Origin: Gilvimarinus chinensis DSM 19667
GTDB lineage: Bacteria; Pseudomonadota; Gammaproteobacteria; Pseudomonadales; Cellvibrionaceae
NCBI RefSeq assembly: GCF_000377745.1
Contig: NZ_KB898707.1
Coordinates: 1-64,000, forward strand
Direction: 5' to 3'
Length of the DNA: 64,000 bases
Shown: one piece after another, positions 8,389 to 18,312 of the stretch
Numbering within the stretch: position 1 is the first letter of the stretch
Layout of the letters: the number at the start of each line of letters is the position of its first letter
The notes under the pieces: generated by a model
The model's database searches: none
What the model saw: only the letters and a program-made list of their open reading frames with translations
What the model was told of the DNA's origin: nothing
Program-made: the position numbers and the translations under genes

Positions 8389-11160
8389 TTAGAACTTGGC
8401 GCGCACGCCCAGCGTATAGCGTGAACCATACTGCTCTGCGCTTAACAGCTGTTCTGCGTATCGACCGTGTTGGCGAATAGTTTCATCCGTGATATTCAAA
8501 CCTTCAACAAATACTGACACATAATCATTAATGTCATAACTTGCGTTTAGATCCCACTGGCCGTATGCCTCGGTAAAGGTCGGTTCATTGAAGTTTTGTG
8601 GCTGTCCAGTGCTTAACAAGAAATCATCACGCCAGTTGTAAGCCAAGCGAATTTGGAATCCGTCTTTTTCATAGAAGCCGATTAAGTTGGCTGAATCGCT
8701 CAAACCAGTTAGAGCTAAGGTTTGCTCGAATGAGGTGATATCGTACTCAACGTCTCCGTCCACGAAGGTTGCGTTAGCAATAGCACCAAATCCGCTTTCA
8801 CCAAACATATGCTGCAGATTAAGCTCCCAGCCATCAACTTCGGTATTTTCAAGATTACCCGGTGTACCTACATCCCAAGTCACTACAGGGTCACCTGGCT
8901 GCGACAAGCAGGCGCTGTTTGGCGTGGCAGAACCATCGGGACACCCTGGACGAGCGTTCACGCTTGGATCTCGTAATGGTTCACCATTAACGTCGAGAAT
9001 TTCTCGTTGTTCGACGGTCGAGCCGATAAAATTATCTACGAATTTCTTAAAGTAGCCTACCGAAGCATAGCTCCCTTCTGCGTAATACCATTCAACCGAT
9101 AGGTCGAGGTTTTCAGACTCATAAGGCAGAAGACCAGGGTTGCCTTGAGTGGCATTGAATGGACCATTCGGACGTGCAACGCTGATCTGTGTCGCAGGGA
9201 ACATTGCCGATATATCTGGACGAGACAAGGTTTTGCTATAGCTTCCACGAACAACCCAATCGTCGGTTAGATCAACCTTGATATCTAAATTAGGTAAGAA
9301 GCGAGTGTATTCACCTTCCAGTGTCTGGTCCGAAGGATTGTTATCATAAATCACCTGCAGTTCTTCAGTATTGCGGTAATTCAGAGAAACAATTCCGTTC
9401 TGTACTGAGGTACCTTCGGTTTCAGTATCTTCATACCTCACGCCGGCGTTAATGGTTATTGGAAGATCGTTGAACTCTGTTTCAAAGTCGAAAGCAAGAT
9501 ATGCCGCGAAAGTTTCTTCATTAACGCGATTGACAGTAGGAGGATTGACAAAGAATGCACCCTGTTCGTCGATGATGTCAATGAAATCAGCCGCGCTGTA
9601 ATTGGCAAGATAAGGAAACAGGCCACTGGTATCTCCGAGATCACTGCCAAAATCACCGAGTTCGTCAAAGGTTAAATCCAGCCCTGAGATGTCTGCATCA
9701 ACAAAGCCGAAAGTAAACGTGCGATAGGCATCTACATTATATTCGGTATTCTCAACACCAAAATGAATTGTGCGTAATGCACCATCGTTTGCGTTATCCC
9801 ATTCACCAGCTACTTTGTACTGCTTTATGTTATTCTCAATTTCATTGCCACGTTTCTGAAACAGGTCTGTTACGATATTGCTTGGGTCATAAGCTCCATT
9901 ACCTGTCTCTGCCACCAGATCTGAGTCATCATAGATAATAGTAGGCAGGTCAGTTCCGTTGAGGTCTGCACCAATGTCCACCAAGCCTACGCCATCAATA
10001 CGCGGATTTTTCAAGTTGGCGATGGTTTCAGATTGTTCACCATCGGGCTGAGAGTGAGAGGTAGAGTCATGGGCGTCGAAGGTTAACCGTAAAGTATCGG
10101 TAACATCCCACTCTACATTCAGGCCAACGGATTCATTCTCGGTCAGGAAATGATAATCCCATGCCCAGAAGTTCAGCTCATCGTTAGGGTTGCGAATCTG
10201 TACTGCGGTACCGTTTTCGTCGGTAACACTTTCAGGGTTATCAAACCAGTAGCTGGTACGGTTCATGTCGATATTTTCTTCATAGTTCGACATGACATAG
10301 TCAAGTGTTGCTGTGATGCTATCCGTTGGCGCGAATTGGAGAACAACCTGACCGTTTTCACGAGTGCGATAGTGGTTGGCAACATCGACATCAAAAGTGT
10401 AGGGTGCCCAGAAATTGCCGGTTGTATCCGCAGATCCTAGCCCGCGTACCCATGCTTGGGTGCCAACACGCTGGCTTTGACTATCTCGCTCAGAGTAAGA
10501 GCCTGACACCAAGAGGCCGAACATGTCATCCAGAAATGTTGTGCTCACCATGGCGGAGACTTCGGGAGTAACGTCATCGCCTTCTTCGTTGCTCAAATCC
10601 ATCATACCCTTAATGCTGCCGGCAGCTGTAAAGCCATCGTAATCAAATGGGCGTGCGGTCTTGATGTTGATTGTTGCACCGATACCGCCAGAGCTGATAT
10701 CTGCACGGCCAGATTTATATACTTCCACGCCAGCAACACTTTCTGCGGCAATCTCTTTGAAGTTAAAGCTGCGATTTACACCTTCAGAGTCGAGGGTGTT
10801 GGAGTTTGGCATTTGTCGGCCATTCATGGTGACCAAGTTGAACGAGGGGCCGAAGCCACGCACAGTAACCTGATTACCTTCATTGTTAGATCGGTCGATA
10901 GAAACACCGGTCACCCGTTGTAGAGATTCTGCCAGGTTAGTGTCGGGGAATTTACCAATATCTTCTGCCGAAATTGCCTCTACAACACCACTGGCCTCAC
11001 GTTTGATGTCCATGGCGTCTGTTAGAGATCCGCGAATACCAGTAACAACGACTTCCTCAAGCATTTGTAAGTCGTTGTTCTGCGCAGTTGCATTGAAACT
11101 AGATACAGCCAGTATCGCAGCCGATAGGGCGCTTAGATTCGATCGTATGTGTTTAGCCAT
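8389..11160 (-). CDS. TonB-dependent receptor 1 (agar locus)
   Basis: This 923-residue outer-membrane receptor opens with a signal peptide ending ...FNATAQ. The TonB box region EEVVVTGIRGSL follows near residue 35. The plug domain carries DTNLAESLQRVTGVSIDRS and VTVRGFGPSFNLVTMNGRQMP. The barrel ends in an aromatic residue (RYTLGVRAKF), as needed for outer-membrane insertion. It probably imports agar oligosaccharides with TonB/ExbBD energy; substrate is inferred from context. AGGGAGAG precedes the ATG. It is closely related along its length to the receptor at 11408, sharing the plug and the NVNGEPLRDPS loop region. Its leader contains the operator at 11326. Confidence 0.93.
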   Translation of the reverse strand: MAKHIRSNLSALSAAILAVSSFNATAQNNDLQMLEEVVVTGIRGSLTDAMDIKREASGVVEAISAEDIGKFPDTNLAESLQRVTGVSIDRSNNEGNQVTVRGFGPSFNLVTMNGRQMPNSNTLDSEGVNRSFNFKEIAAESVAGVEVYKSGRADISSGGIGATINIKTARPFDYDGFTAAGSIKGMMDLSNEEGDDVTPEVSAMVSTTFLDDMFGLLVSGSYSERDSQSQRVGTQAWVRGLGSADTTGNFWAPYTFDVDVANHYRTRENGQVVLQFAPTDSITATLDYVMSNYEENIDMNRTSYWFDNPESVTDENGTAVQIRNPNDELNFWAWDYHFLTENESVGLNVEWDVTDTLRLTFDAHDSTSHSQPDGEQSETIANLKNPRIDGVGLVDIGADLNGTDLPTIIYDDSDLVAETGNGAYDPSNIVTDLFQKRGNEIENNIKQYKVAGEWDNANDGALRTIHFGVENTEYNVDAYRTFTFGFVDADISGLDLTFDELGDFGSDLGDTSGLFPYLANYSAADFIDIIDEQGAFFVNPPTVNRVNEETFAAYLAFDFETEFNDLPITINAGVRYEDTETEGTSVQNGIVSLNYRNTEELQVIYDNNPSDQTLEGEYTRFLPNLDIKVDLTDDWVVRGSYSKTLSRPDISAMFPATQISVARPNGPFNATQGNPGLLPYESENLDLSVEWYYAEGSYASVGYFKKFVDNFIGSTVEQREILDVNGEPLRDPSVNARPGCPDGSATPNSACLSQPGDPVVTWDVGTPGNLENTEVDGWELNLQHMFGESGFGAIANATFVDGDVEYDITSFEQTLALTGLSDSANLIGFYEKDGFQIRLAYNWRDDFLLSTGQPQNFNEPTFTEAYGQWDLNASYDINDYVSVFVEGLNITDETIRQHGRYAEQLLSAEQYGSRYTLGVRAKF

Positions 11161-11325
11161 TTATAGCTCTCCCTTGTCAGGTGATTATTGTATTGGTGTT
11201 GCAATGCACGTCAGTTTTCACTGTCGTGTTTACGCTCATCCCGTGCTAAAGAGCGTTTTCGCCAGAATATGCGGATTCACAGCTTTGGTTATGATCTAGC
11301 CATATAAACAGTATGTCAACATAAT

Positions 11326-11337
11326 ATTGTATACAAT
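11326..11337. promoter_or_regulatory. operator palindrome ATTGTATACAAT upstream of TBDR 1
   Basis: An exact copy of the 12-bp palindrome seen at 3504 and 14312 lies 166 bp upstream of the TBDR 1 start. A TTGACA-like box on the minus strand follows within 20 bp. The 247-bp leader between the two receptors holds no other gene. Confidence 0.75.
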
Positions 11338-11407
11338 CGATAGTTTTTATGTCTTTCTCGTGGAGGGGCAGGGCAGTGGTTACTGCCCTGCGGGTGGGGG
11401 GTTAATG

Positions 11408-14209
11408 CTAGAACTTGGTGCGCACACCAAGGGTGTAGCGTGAGCCGTACTGCTCGGCGTCGACTAGCTGCTCGCTGTAGCGGCCATGGCGCCTAACGGT
11501 CGCTTCACCGACGTTAAGTCCTTCGACAAATACCGAGATGAAGTCATTGATGTCATAACTGGCGTTGATGTCAATTTGACCGTACTCTTCGGTGAAGGTG
11601 GGCTCGGTGCCGCTTTGGTGTTGGCCTGTGCTGAGCAGAAACTCATCGCGCCAGTTGTATGCGACACGCAGCTGCAGGCCGTTTTTCTCGTAAAAGCCGA
11701 TCAGGTTGGCCGAGTCACTCAGGCCGGGCAGTACGATGCTCTGACTGTATGAGTTGACGTCGTACTCTGCATCACTGTCCACCATAGTGGCATTGGCAAT
11801 CACACCAAAACCGCTGTCGCCAAACATATGCTGCAGGTTTAACTCGATGCCGTTTACCGTGGTGCTATCGGCGTTGGTGGGAGTGATAGCGGCCCAACTA
11901 ATCACGGGGTCTTGTGGCTGGGACAGGCAGGCCGTGTTGGTGGTGTCGGGGCAGCCAGGGCGTGGATTGATGCTGGGGTCGCGCAGCGGCTCGCCATTTA
12001 CATCGTTAATCTCAGTCGGTATTTGGTAAGCGGTAAGAAAGTTATCCACTTTTTTGTCAAAGTAGCCGGCCGATACATAGCTACCCGGTGCGTAGTACCA
12101 CTCCAGCGATAAGTCGATGTTCTGCGCTTCGTAGGGCGACAGCTGAGTGTTGCCCTCAGTGGCGTAGTAAGGGCCGCCGGGGCGTGCACTGGTAATATTG
12201 ACTGATGGAAACAGGCCGGAGAGATCCGCTCGGGCCAGTGCTTCACTGTAGGATACCCGCGCTACCCAGTCGGAAGATAAATCGATTTTTACATCCAGGT
12301 TGGGCAGGGTGTGGGAGTAACTGTGCTCTTGGTTGTAGGTGGTGGTGACATCGCTGTATACGGGGGTTAGAGAGCCCGTATTGGTGTACTGCATAGCGTT
12401 GATGCCAGTTTGGGTGGCGCTGCCGGTTACGGTGGTGTCTTCATAGCGTAGGCCGGCATTGATGGTCACAGGCAAGCGCATTAAGAAGGTATCGATATTT
12501 AACGCGACATAAGCGGCAAAGGTATCTTCTTCTATATGGCTATGCTGGGCGGGCGATTGCACCAGTTGGTCTTGCTCAGCGATAAGTGCTAATAGCTCAT
12601 TGGCACTGTAATCGACCAGCTCGGGAAAGAGGTTTTCAGGCCCGTCGAGCTGATCACCAAAATCGCCGAGAGGGTAGAAGTTTACCGCAAGGTCGCTGAT
12701 ATCCACTTGTAGGCCGTTGTTAACGTCGGCCGTGTGATAGGAGTTGACGTCGTAAACAGTGTTTTCCACGCCCACTTCGATACTGCGCACGCCGTTATCA
12801 GTATCGGTACTCCAAATTCCGGCTAACTGGAATTGCCCGATATTATTGTCGACTTCGTAGCCGCGCTGTTGGTAAAGACCGGCGGATACATTGCTTTTAT
12901 CAAACGCTCCGGCGCCGGTTTGGCTAATCAGGGCCGAGTCATCGTAGATAAGGGTGGGCAACGCGGTACCGTTTAGGTCGGCGCCAATGTCCACCAGGCC
13001 AACGGGGGGCACGGCGTACCAATCGATGGGCGTGTTCAGGCTGGTCAGCGTTTCGGCGGGTTGGCCGTCTGGCTGCGAGTGTGACGTCGAGTCGTGCGCA
13101 TCAAATATAAGCGTTAGTGAATCGCTCACGTCCCATTCGACGTTTAAGCCCAGAGACTCGTTTTCTGTACGAAAGTGGTAATCCCAGGCCCAGAAGTTCA
13201 GTTGGTCGTCAGGGTTGCGAATGACGGTGGCAGTGCCGTCGCTGTCGGTAACGCTTTGTGGGCTATCAAACCAAAAGCTGGTGCGATTCATATCGATGTC
13301 TTCTTCATAGTTAGACATCACATAATCCAACGACGCTGTGAGAGAATCGCTCGGGGCAAACTGTAAAACGACCTGACCGTTTTCTCGGGTGCGGTAATGA
13401 TTGGCTACTTCTACCTCAAAGGTATTGGGTGCCCAGTAGTAGCGCGCGGGGTTTTGCTCGATGTTAATCGCACTGGTATCGGCAGAACCTAAGCCCTGAA
13501 TCCAGCCCTGACTGCCTACCCTTTGACTTTGGCTGTCGCGTTCAGAGTAAGAGCCCGACACTAGCAGGCCGAACATGCCGTCAAGGAAGGTGGTGCTGAT
13601 CATGCCCGAGGCTTCTGGGGTGATGTCATCGCCTTCTTCGTTGCTGGTGTCCATCATGCCCTTTACGCTGGCCGCGGCGGTAAAACCGTCGTAATCAAAT
13701 GGACGAGCGGTTTGGATGTCGATGGTGGCACCGATACCGCCAGAGGGCAGTTCGGCACGGCTAGACTTGTAAACCTCGACACCCGACACACTCTCGGCGG
13801 CGATTTCTTTAAAGTTAAAGCTGCGGTTTACACCTTCTGAGTTAAGTGCCGCCGAGGTGGGCATTTGCCGGCCATTAAGGGTCACTAGGTTAAACGTGGG
13901 GCCAAAACCGCGCACGGTAATTTCATTGCCCTCGTTGTTTGAACGGTCGATGGATACGCCGGTTAAGCGCTGCATGGACTCAGCTAAGTTGGTGTCCGGA
14001 AACTTGCCAATATCTTCGGCCGAAATCGCCTCGACAACACCGTTGGCGTCGCGTTTGATGTCCATCGAGTCCGTTAGCGCGCTGCGGATACCCACAACAA
14101 CGACCTCATCTAATAGGGCCATGTCATCTTGTGCCCAACCGGTGCTTGCTGTCAGTGACATAAGCGCGGCTGACAGTGCCGTTAATTTAAAGCGTACAGG
14201 TGTAGCCAT
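11408..14209 (-). CDS. TonB-dependent receptor 2 (agar locus), paralogue of receptor 1
   Basis: This 933-residue receptor has a signal peptide ending ...STGWAQDD. It then has the TonB box region DEVVVVGIRSALTD, a plug with DTNLAESMQRLTGVSIDRS, and a barrel ending RYTLGVRTKF. It aligns with receptor 1 along its whole length, so the pair looks like a tandem duplication that has since diverged, mainly in the extracellular loops. Each copy has its own leader with the same operator. The likely role is uptake of neoagaro-oligosaccharides of different size or substitution, which is inference. The start ATG follows GGAGAGC. Confidence 0.93.
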   Translation of the reverse strand: MATPVRFKLTALSAALMSLTASTGWAQDDMALLDEVVVVGIRSALTDSMDIKRDANGVVEAISAEDIGKFPDTNLAESMQRLTGVSIDRSNNEGNEITVRGFGPTFNLVTLNGRQMPTSAALNSEGVNRSFNFKEIAAESVSGVEVYKSSRAELPSGGIGATIDIQTARPFDYDGFTAAASVKGMMDTSNEEGDDITPEASGMISTTFLDGMFGLLVSGSYSERDSQSQRVGSQGWIQGLGSADTSAINIEQNPARYYWAPNTFEVEVANHYRTRENGQVVLQFAPSDSLTASLDYVMSNYEEDIDMNRTSFWFDSPQSVTDSDGTATVIRNPDDQLNFWAWDYHFRTENESLGLNVEWDVSDSLTLIFDAHDSTSHSQPDGQPAETLTSLNTPIDWYAVPPVGLVDIGADLNGTALPTLIYDDSALISQTGAGAFDKSNVSAGLYQQRGYEVDNNIGQFQLAGIWSTDTDNGVRSIEVGVENTVYDVNSYHTADVNNGLQVDISDLAVNFYPLGDFGDQLDGPENLFPELVDYSANELLALIAEQDQLVQSPAQHSHIEEDTFAAYVALNIDTFLMRLPVTINAGLRYEDTTVTGSATQTGINAMQYTNTGSLTPVYSDVTTTYNQEHSYSHTLPNLDVKIDLSSDWVARVSYSEALARADLSGLFPSVNITSARPGGPYYATEGNTQLSPYEAQNIDLSLEWYYAPGSYVSAGYFDKKVDNFLTAYQIPTEINDVNGEPLRDPSINPRPGCPDTTNTACLSQPQDPVISWAAITPTNADSTTVNGIELNLQHMFGDSGFGVIANATMVDSDAEYDVNSYSQSIVLPGLSDSANLIGFYEKNGLQLRVAYNWRDEFLLSTGQHQSGTEPTFTEEYGQIDINASYDINDFISVFVEGLNVGEATVRRHGRYSEQLVDAEQYGSRYTLGVRTKF

Positions 14210-14311
14210 CTACAGCTCTCCTCTTAAGTGCTGATAGGGGGTTCTTAGTAATAAATAGGGTTTACTAGAAGTGTATTTTTGTTATAGAGGGGGATTTAGC
14301 CACCCGGCATT

Positions 14312-14323
14312 ATTGTATACAAT
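14312..14323. promoter_or_regulatory. operator palindrome ATTGTATACAAT upstream of TBDR 2
   Basis: The exact 12-mer lies between the GH50 stop and the TBDR 2 start. On the minus strand the flank CTGTTA-ATTGTATACAAT-AAT resembles that of the site at 3504 (CAGTTA-...-AAG), extending the conservation beyond the core. TACAAT within the site is a good -10 match, with TTACAA 16 bp upstream, so a bound repressor would cover the promoter. Confidence 0.75.
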
Positions 14324-14364
14324 TAACAGTATATTGTAATCATTCGGGGTGGCTAAAGAGCGGA

Positions 14365-16650
14365 CTATTTAAAACGACGGTTGTAGAGGGTTTTATTAAC
14401 GCGCTGGGCTGCTTTTATCAGCGGGCTATAAGGTACATCTGCCACAGACACAAACCCGACGTTATAATTTTCGCCGTCGTAAGCGCGGCCGGTAATGGGG
14501 GAGTCCAAATACTGGAACCAGTGTGTACCCACCAGATAGGGGTTTTCCACGGCGCTGGTGACATAATCGATGTACATCTGACCGCGATCGGCCTGAGATT
14601 CCGAGTGGATCAAGCCCGGATTAAACACGCCCGAATCGGTGGCGCCATTGTGAAACTCGCCGATAATCGAGGGTTTATCCAGCTCGGCTAAAAAGCCAAA
14701 GAAGGGTTCGTTAATGCCTTCTTTGTAATAGTTGTAGCTCACTACATCGGCGTACTTGGCGGCCGCGCGGCGTATCTCCGGAGTCATGCCCCAGTCGGCG
14801 AAGCGCGCGCCCATATACAGATAATCCGGCATATATTGCGTAAGAGTATCGTGCACCACTTCAAAGTACTTCTCGGCGTACAGCTGCAACAGCTCGGCAA
14901 AGTCGGCTAATTGCGCCTCTGTGTAGCCTTCGGTGGCAACACCTTGACTTAGGTTGTGCCAGCTGGCCAGATCTGTTCCCCAAGCTTGGTTTAGTGCTGT
15001 AATAGACCCGTAACGTTGCTCTAACCACCGGCTAAAGGCCGCCTTAGTGGGGCTGTCCGCGTCACGGCGGGTGAGAGTGTTGAGCACAATGCCGTATTGA
15101 GATTCTACCGAGCCCATGGCACCCCAGCTCTTTTCATTGTCGATAAACACACCGACGCACCAAGGGTTGTTGTTTACCTCTTGGGCCACGCGTTTAATGG
15201 TAGCCTCGGCCCGCTCGGCAAACAGAGGGTCAAAGGGGTCGGGCAGCGGGCTCCAATAATCATTACCGCTGGAGACGGTTTTAAAGTCACCGATAATCCA
15301 GCCGTTGGCAAAGTAGGGGATGCGGTCCATCTGGTAAAACGCCGGATCAATCCAGTTACCAAACGAGGTAAAGCCCCAATGCAGCATACGGTCAACGGTA
15401 ACCTCACGCCAGGTGGCCATGTAATCGGGTGCAACGTCGGTTTTGTATTTGCGCTCTAGGTTAGCGCGGTAAAAGCTGTAGGTTTCGCCGCGCTCTACCG
15501 GGCCTGTGTGTACCGAGCGGCGATACCCGTAGTGTGCCCCCAGTGGCTCATCGTAATCGGGCAGCCAGGTAAACATATCGGCGCGTAGCGGTGAAACAAT
15601 GTGCCGGGTAGGTAGCGCTTTATCGCTCACGCGGTTTAGGCCTATGGAATCTTCTGGGGTTAAGTCATTGCTGCTACGTTCATCTACCAGGTCGTGATCA
15701 AAATCGTAGCCGGTTATGGTGCTGGTGTTAGACATACGCACATTGGCAATACCGTTGGAATAAAACAGGTAGCCGTCGGGGTCAACCAGGCTCCATTTGC
15801 CCTTATATTTGGTGGTTCGAAAGTGACCTGTAGCTTCAAGTTTGGGGCCCTTTAGCCAGCCGCCAAAGCGCGAGCGATCCGCTGGCGCGCCGCGGGCTAA
15901 TTGCTCGGCTTCGGTTTTGGCCTGGCGGCGCATTTGTTCGGTGGACTCTACTTTGTACGGTGTATCAACCTTGTCGTTCTGTCCGAACTCATCCAGCAAG
16001 CCTGTCAAGTAGTGTGAGTCTAGAGTGTTAGGCGCGACTAATCGGACATTGTCGATATTGATGAGCTTATTTTGTAGCAGGCCGCGTACGGTAAACGACA
16101 CACTGGTAATGTTGCTTACATCCAGCACTTTATCGCTGTGTCGCCAAATCATGGGCTCGGCGCTGGTCACCCATTGTTTGGGATTAGCACGTAAACCTGT
16201 GTCGGTCGTCAAGTCTTCGCCGCGCAGTTCCATATAATAAGTATTGCGCGATTGAGCAGGGACCACAAAACTTCGATTGTGCTGTTTGCCAGATTGGTCC
16301 TTGACCTTGGCGTATAGGTGAATTGAGTCCTCGGCGGGGTTTTCAATATCCATGGCGAACGCGAACTGCGAATAGTTATTCCACTGCCACGGTTGCTCGG
16401 GGTTAAAAGTAAAACTGGCTTCATGGTGTTCTTGCGCGTTGAAGCGAACGTGCAGTTGCTTTCCGTCGGGGCCGGGAACCAGTTCAAGATCGGTGTTTTC
16501 AGATCTTAGTGTTTTAGGCAGCGTAGGCTGTTCGAAATCATAAAGCCGGTAAAGGGTTGTGAGCGATTGAGAGGGGTTGTTGGCGTGCTGACTTGAACAA
16601 CCCATCAGTACCGAAATGCCTATGCCTGTGGCGAGTGCTTTTATCTTCAT
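14365..16650 (-). CDS. GH50 beta-agarase lipoprotein
   Basis: This 761-residue enzyme has a lipoprotein signal (MKIKALATGIGISVLMGC, anchor cysteine at 18). A beta-sandwich region of about 200 residues comes first, then the GH50 TIM barrel starting near GHFRTTKYKGKWSLVDPDGYLFYSNG. The two catalytic glutamates are in VFIDNEKSW (Glu506, acid/base) and IIGEFHNG (Glu665, nucleophile). Their spacing of 159 residues is close to that of known exo-beta-agarases of this family. Family members release neoagarobiose or neoagarotetraose. Anchoring suggests a periplasmic or outer-membrane location, upstream of the cytoplasmic GH117 step. It is the last gene of the GntR operon, and its ATG overlaps the aldolase stop. 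Confidence 0.93.
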   Translation of the reverse strand: MKIKALATGIGISVLMGCSSQHANNPSQSLTTLYRLYDFEQPTLPKTLRSENTDLELVPGPDGKQLHVRFNAQEHHEASFTFNPEQPWQWNNYSQFAFAMDIENPAEDSIHLYAKVKDQSGKQHNRSFVVPAQSRNTYYMELRGEDLTTDTGLRANPKQWVTSAEPMIWRHSDKVLDVSNITSVSFTVRGLLQNKLINIDNVRLVAPNTLDSHYLTGLLDEFGQNDKVDTPYKVESTEQMRRQAKTEAEQLARGAPADRSRFGGWLKGPKLEATGHFRTTKYKGKWSLVDPDGYLFYSNGIANVRMSNTSTITGYDFDHDLVDERSSNDLTPEDSIGLNRVSDKALPTRHIVSPLRADMFTWLPDYDEPLGAHYGYRRSVHTGPVERGETYSFYRANLERKYKTDVAPDYMATWREVTVDRMLHWGFTSFGNWIDPAFYQMDRIPYFANGWIIGDFKTVSSGNDYWSPLPDPFDPLFAERAEATIKRVAQEVNNNPWCVGVFIDNEKSWGAMGSVESQYGIVLNTLTRRDADSPTKAAFSRWLEQRYGSITALNQAWGTDLASWHNLSQGVATEGYTEAQLADFAELLQLYAEKYFEVVHDTLTQYMPDYLYMGARFADWGMTPEIRRAAAKYADVVSYNYYKEGINEPFFGFLAELDKPSIIGEFHNGATDSGVFNPGLIHSESQADRGQMYIDYVTSAVENPYLVGTHWFQYLDSPITGRAYDGENYNVGFVSVADVPYSPLIKAAQRVNKTLYNRRFK

Positions 16651-17303
16651 TGTGTCACCTCAAAAGTCGGATAATCTTTTAGATCATTGATAATAGCGGC
16701 GGCCCTTTGGGTTAACGCTTCTACTTCAGCAGGGGTGTTTACTGGCGCTGCCAGCGCGCCTCCTACACCGACGCCACAGGCGCCTGCATTCATCCACTGA
16801 CGTATGTTATCGGGGGTGACTCCACCAACGGGGAAAAACGGAGTGTTTAAAAATGGGCCACGAGCCAAGGATGCTAGATACTCAGGACCCAGTTCACCTG
16901 AGGGGAAAAGTTTAATAATGTCCGCTTTGGCGTTGCTAGCAAGCACAATATCGGTGGGTGTCATAGCTCCCATAATGACAGGAACTTCTCGTTCGTGAGA
17001 TATAACCGCTATTTGTGGACAGGTGTGTGGAGTTACTAAAAATTGTGCTCCCGCATTTATTGCTTCAAGAGCGAGCTTTACAGAGGTTATCGTTCCTGCG
17101 CCTACAGTTAGTTCAGGATATTTGAGTCGAATCTCTGTTATTTTTCTTGTGTAATCTGGTGTATTACTCGTTATCTCAATAGCCTTTACGCCCCCCTCTA
17201 CTAATGCTTTGACGATAGCATCGGCATCGTCTACCTGTTTTAGACGAATAATAATCACTAATTTTTCATGTAAAAGTTGTTGCAAAATTACTTTACGATT
17301 CAT
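16647..17303 (-). CDS. 2-dehydro-3-deoxy-phosphogluconate/phosphogalactonate aldolase
   Basis: This 218-residue protein has the class I KDPG/KDPGal aldolase pattern: KLVIIIRLKQVDDA at the start, GVKAIEITSNTPDY near 42, FLVTPHTCPQIA near 95, DIIKLFPSGELGPEY with the Schiff-base lysine near 132, and FFPVGGVTPDNI near 158. It splits the phosphorylated keto-deoxy acid into pyruvate and glyceraldehyde-3-phosphate. It is the only such aldolase in the window, so both the agar and the glucuronate routes may feed it. It lies four bases downstream of the kinase gene and overlaps the GH50 start by four bases. Confidence 0.92.
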   Translation of the reverse strand: MNRKVILQQLLHEKLVIIIRLKQVDDADAIVKALVEGGVKAIEITSNTPDYTRKITEIRLKYPELTVGAGTITSVKLALEAINAGAQFLVTPHTCPQIAVISHEREVPVIMGAMTPTDIVLASNAKADIIKLFPSGELGPEYLASLARGPFLNTPFFPVGGVTPDNIRQWMNAGACGVGVGGALAAPVNTPAEVEALTQRAAAIINDLKDYPTFEVTQ

Positions 17304-17307
17304 GTTT

Positions 17308-18312
17308 TTATCTCACGATATAACCGCCGGTTTGACCGTTGGCAATTTTTTGGATGTCTTCTCGGCTACTCCAGTGAGAATCGCCGTAAGTGGTGTGCGC
17401 TAAGGCAAATGCGGAATTGGCAAAATGAATAATGTCCTGCAAAGGTTTTTTCTTAATCAGCCCATCCAGACAAGCACTAGCAAAAGCATCTCCTGTACCC
17501 AGTCGATCTAAGATGTCGACTTTTATGGAACGACTACGAAAGGTGTTGTTACGATCGGCAATAAAACCACTGAGCGTGTTTTGGTTGGCGCTGTGTGACT
17601 GACGGCAAGTGGTGGCTGCAATCAATCCATAAGTGTCCGACAAATCACGTGCCGCTTGCGCCGCCGCATCTTCTGGAGTAAGGGTGTTGTAAGATTGATT
17701 AAATACATCAGCCATTACTCCTGCGTTACCAAAAGCAATATCGGCGGTATTCAGCAATTCACTAAAAATACCACTTGCCTGATCACTGTCTAACCATAAA
17801 CTGCGCCGAAAATTCATATCAAAGCTTACTGTTAATCCCAGCTTTTTAGCCGATTTTGCTGCGCTAATGGTGAGATCAATACAGGATTTTGAGAGAGCCG
17901 GGGTAATACCGCTAAGGTGAAGATGGCTACAATCCTGAAGCAAAAAGGGCCAGTTAAAATCGTCGCAATTCGCTTCGCTGATGGCCGAGTGAGAGCGGTC
18001 ATACACCACTTTAGAAGGACGTAGCGAGTGACCCAGCTCAATAAAATAAGTTCCTAAGCGATTGCCGCCTCTGATGATCCGAGAACAGTCGATGCCGTAA
18101 CTTTGCAAGCTGGCGATGGCGGCATCGCCAATAGTATTACGGGGGAATTTAGAGAGAAAGCGAACTGAGTTACCCAGTGCACTTAAGCCGGTGGCGACAT
18201 TACTTTCAGCGCCGGCGAACTCCATTTTTAAGTGGTGGGTATGGCGTAGCGTTTCACCGGGCAAGTTAGGGGAAAGACGCAACATCACTTCACCAAAACA
18301 CGCTACAGTCAC
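17308..18312 (-). CDS. PfkB-family sugar kinase, probable 2-keto-3-deoxy sugar-acid kinase
   Basis: This 334-residue ribokinase-fold enzyme starts TVACFGEVMLRLSP. It has GAESNVATGLSALG near residue 33 and ends with DRLGTGDAFASACLDG, the PfkB signature 2 region with catalytic aspartate. This pattern fits KDG/KDGal kinases (FGEVMLRL...). It would phosphorylate the product of the cycloisomerase or a downstream isomer before the adjacent aldolase. It lies in the agar operon, overlapping the MFS gene by four bases. It is more distant from the kinases at 2555 and 32207 than those are from each other, so it may have a different stereochemical preference. Confidence 0.87.
   Translation of the reverse strand: MTVACFGEVMLRLSPNLPGETLRHTHHLKMEFAGAESNVATGLSALGNSVRFLSKFPRNTIGDAAIASLQSYGIDCSRIIRGGNRLGTYFIELGHSLRPSKVVYDRSHSAISEANCDDFNWPFLLQDCSHLHLSGITPALSKSCIDLTISAAKSAKKLGLTVSFDMNFRRSLWLDSDQASGIFSELLNTADIAFGNAGVMADVFNQSYNTLTPEDAAAQAARDLSDTYGLIAATTCRQSHSANQNTLSGFIADRNNTFRSRSIKVDILDRLGTGDAFASACLDGLIKKKPLQDIIHFANSAFALAHTTYGDSHWSSREDIQKIANGQTGGYIVR

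Noticed and set aside
11486-11752. Open frames antisense to the TBDR genes
   Set aside because: They are long only because the real gene's codon bias keeps other frames open; no starts or motifs support them.
8389-14209. SusCD-type (Bacteroidota) system
   Set aside because: No SusD-like gene is present and the receptors have the proteobacterial TBDR layout.
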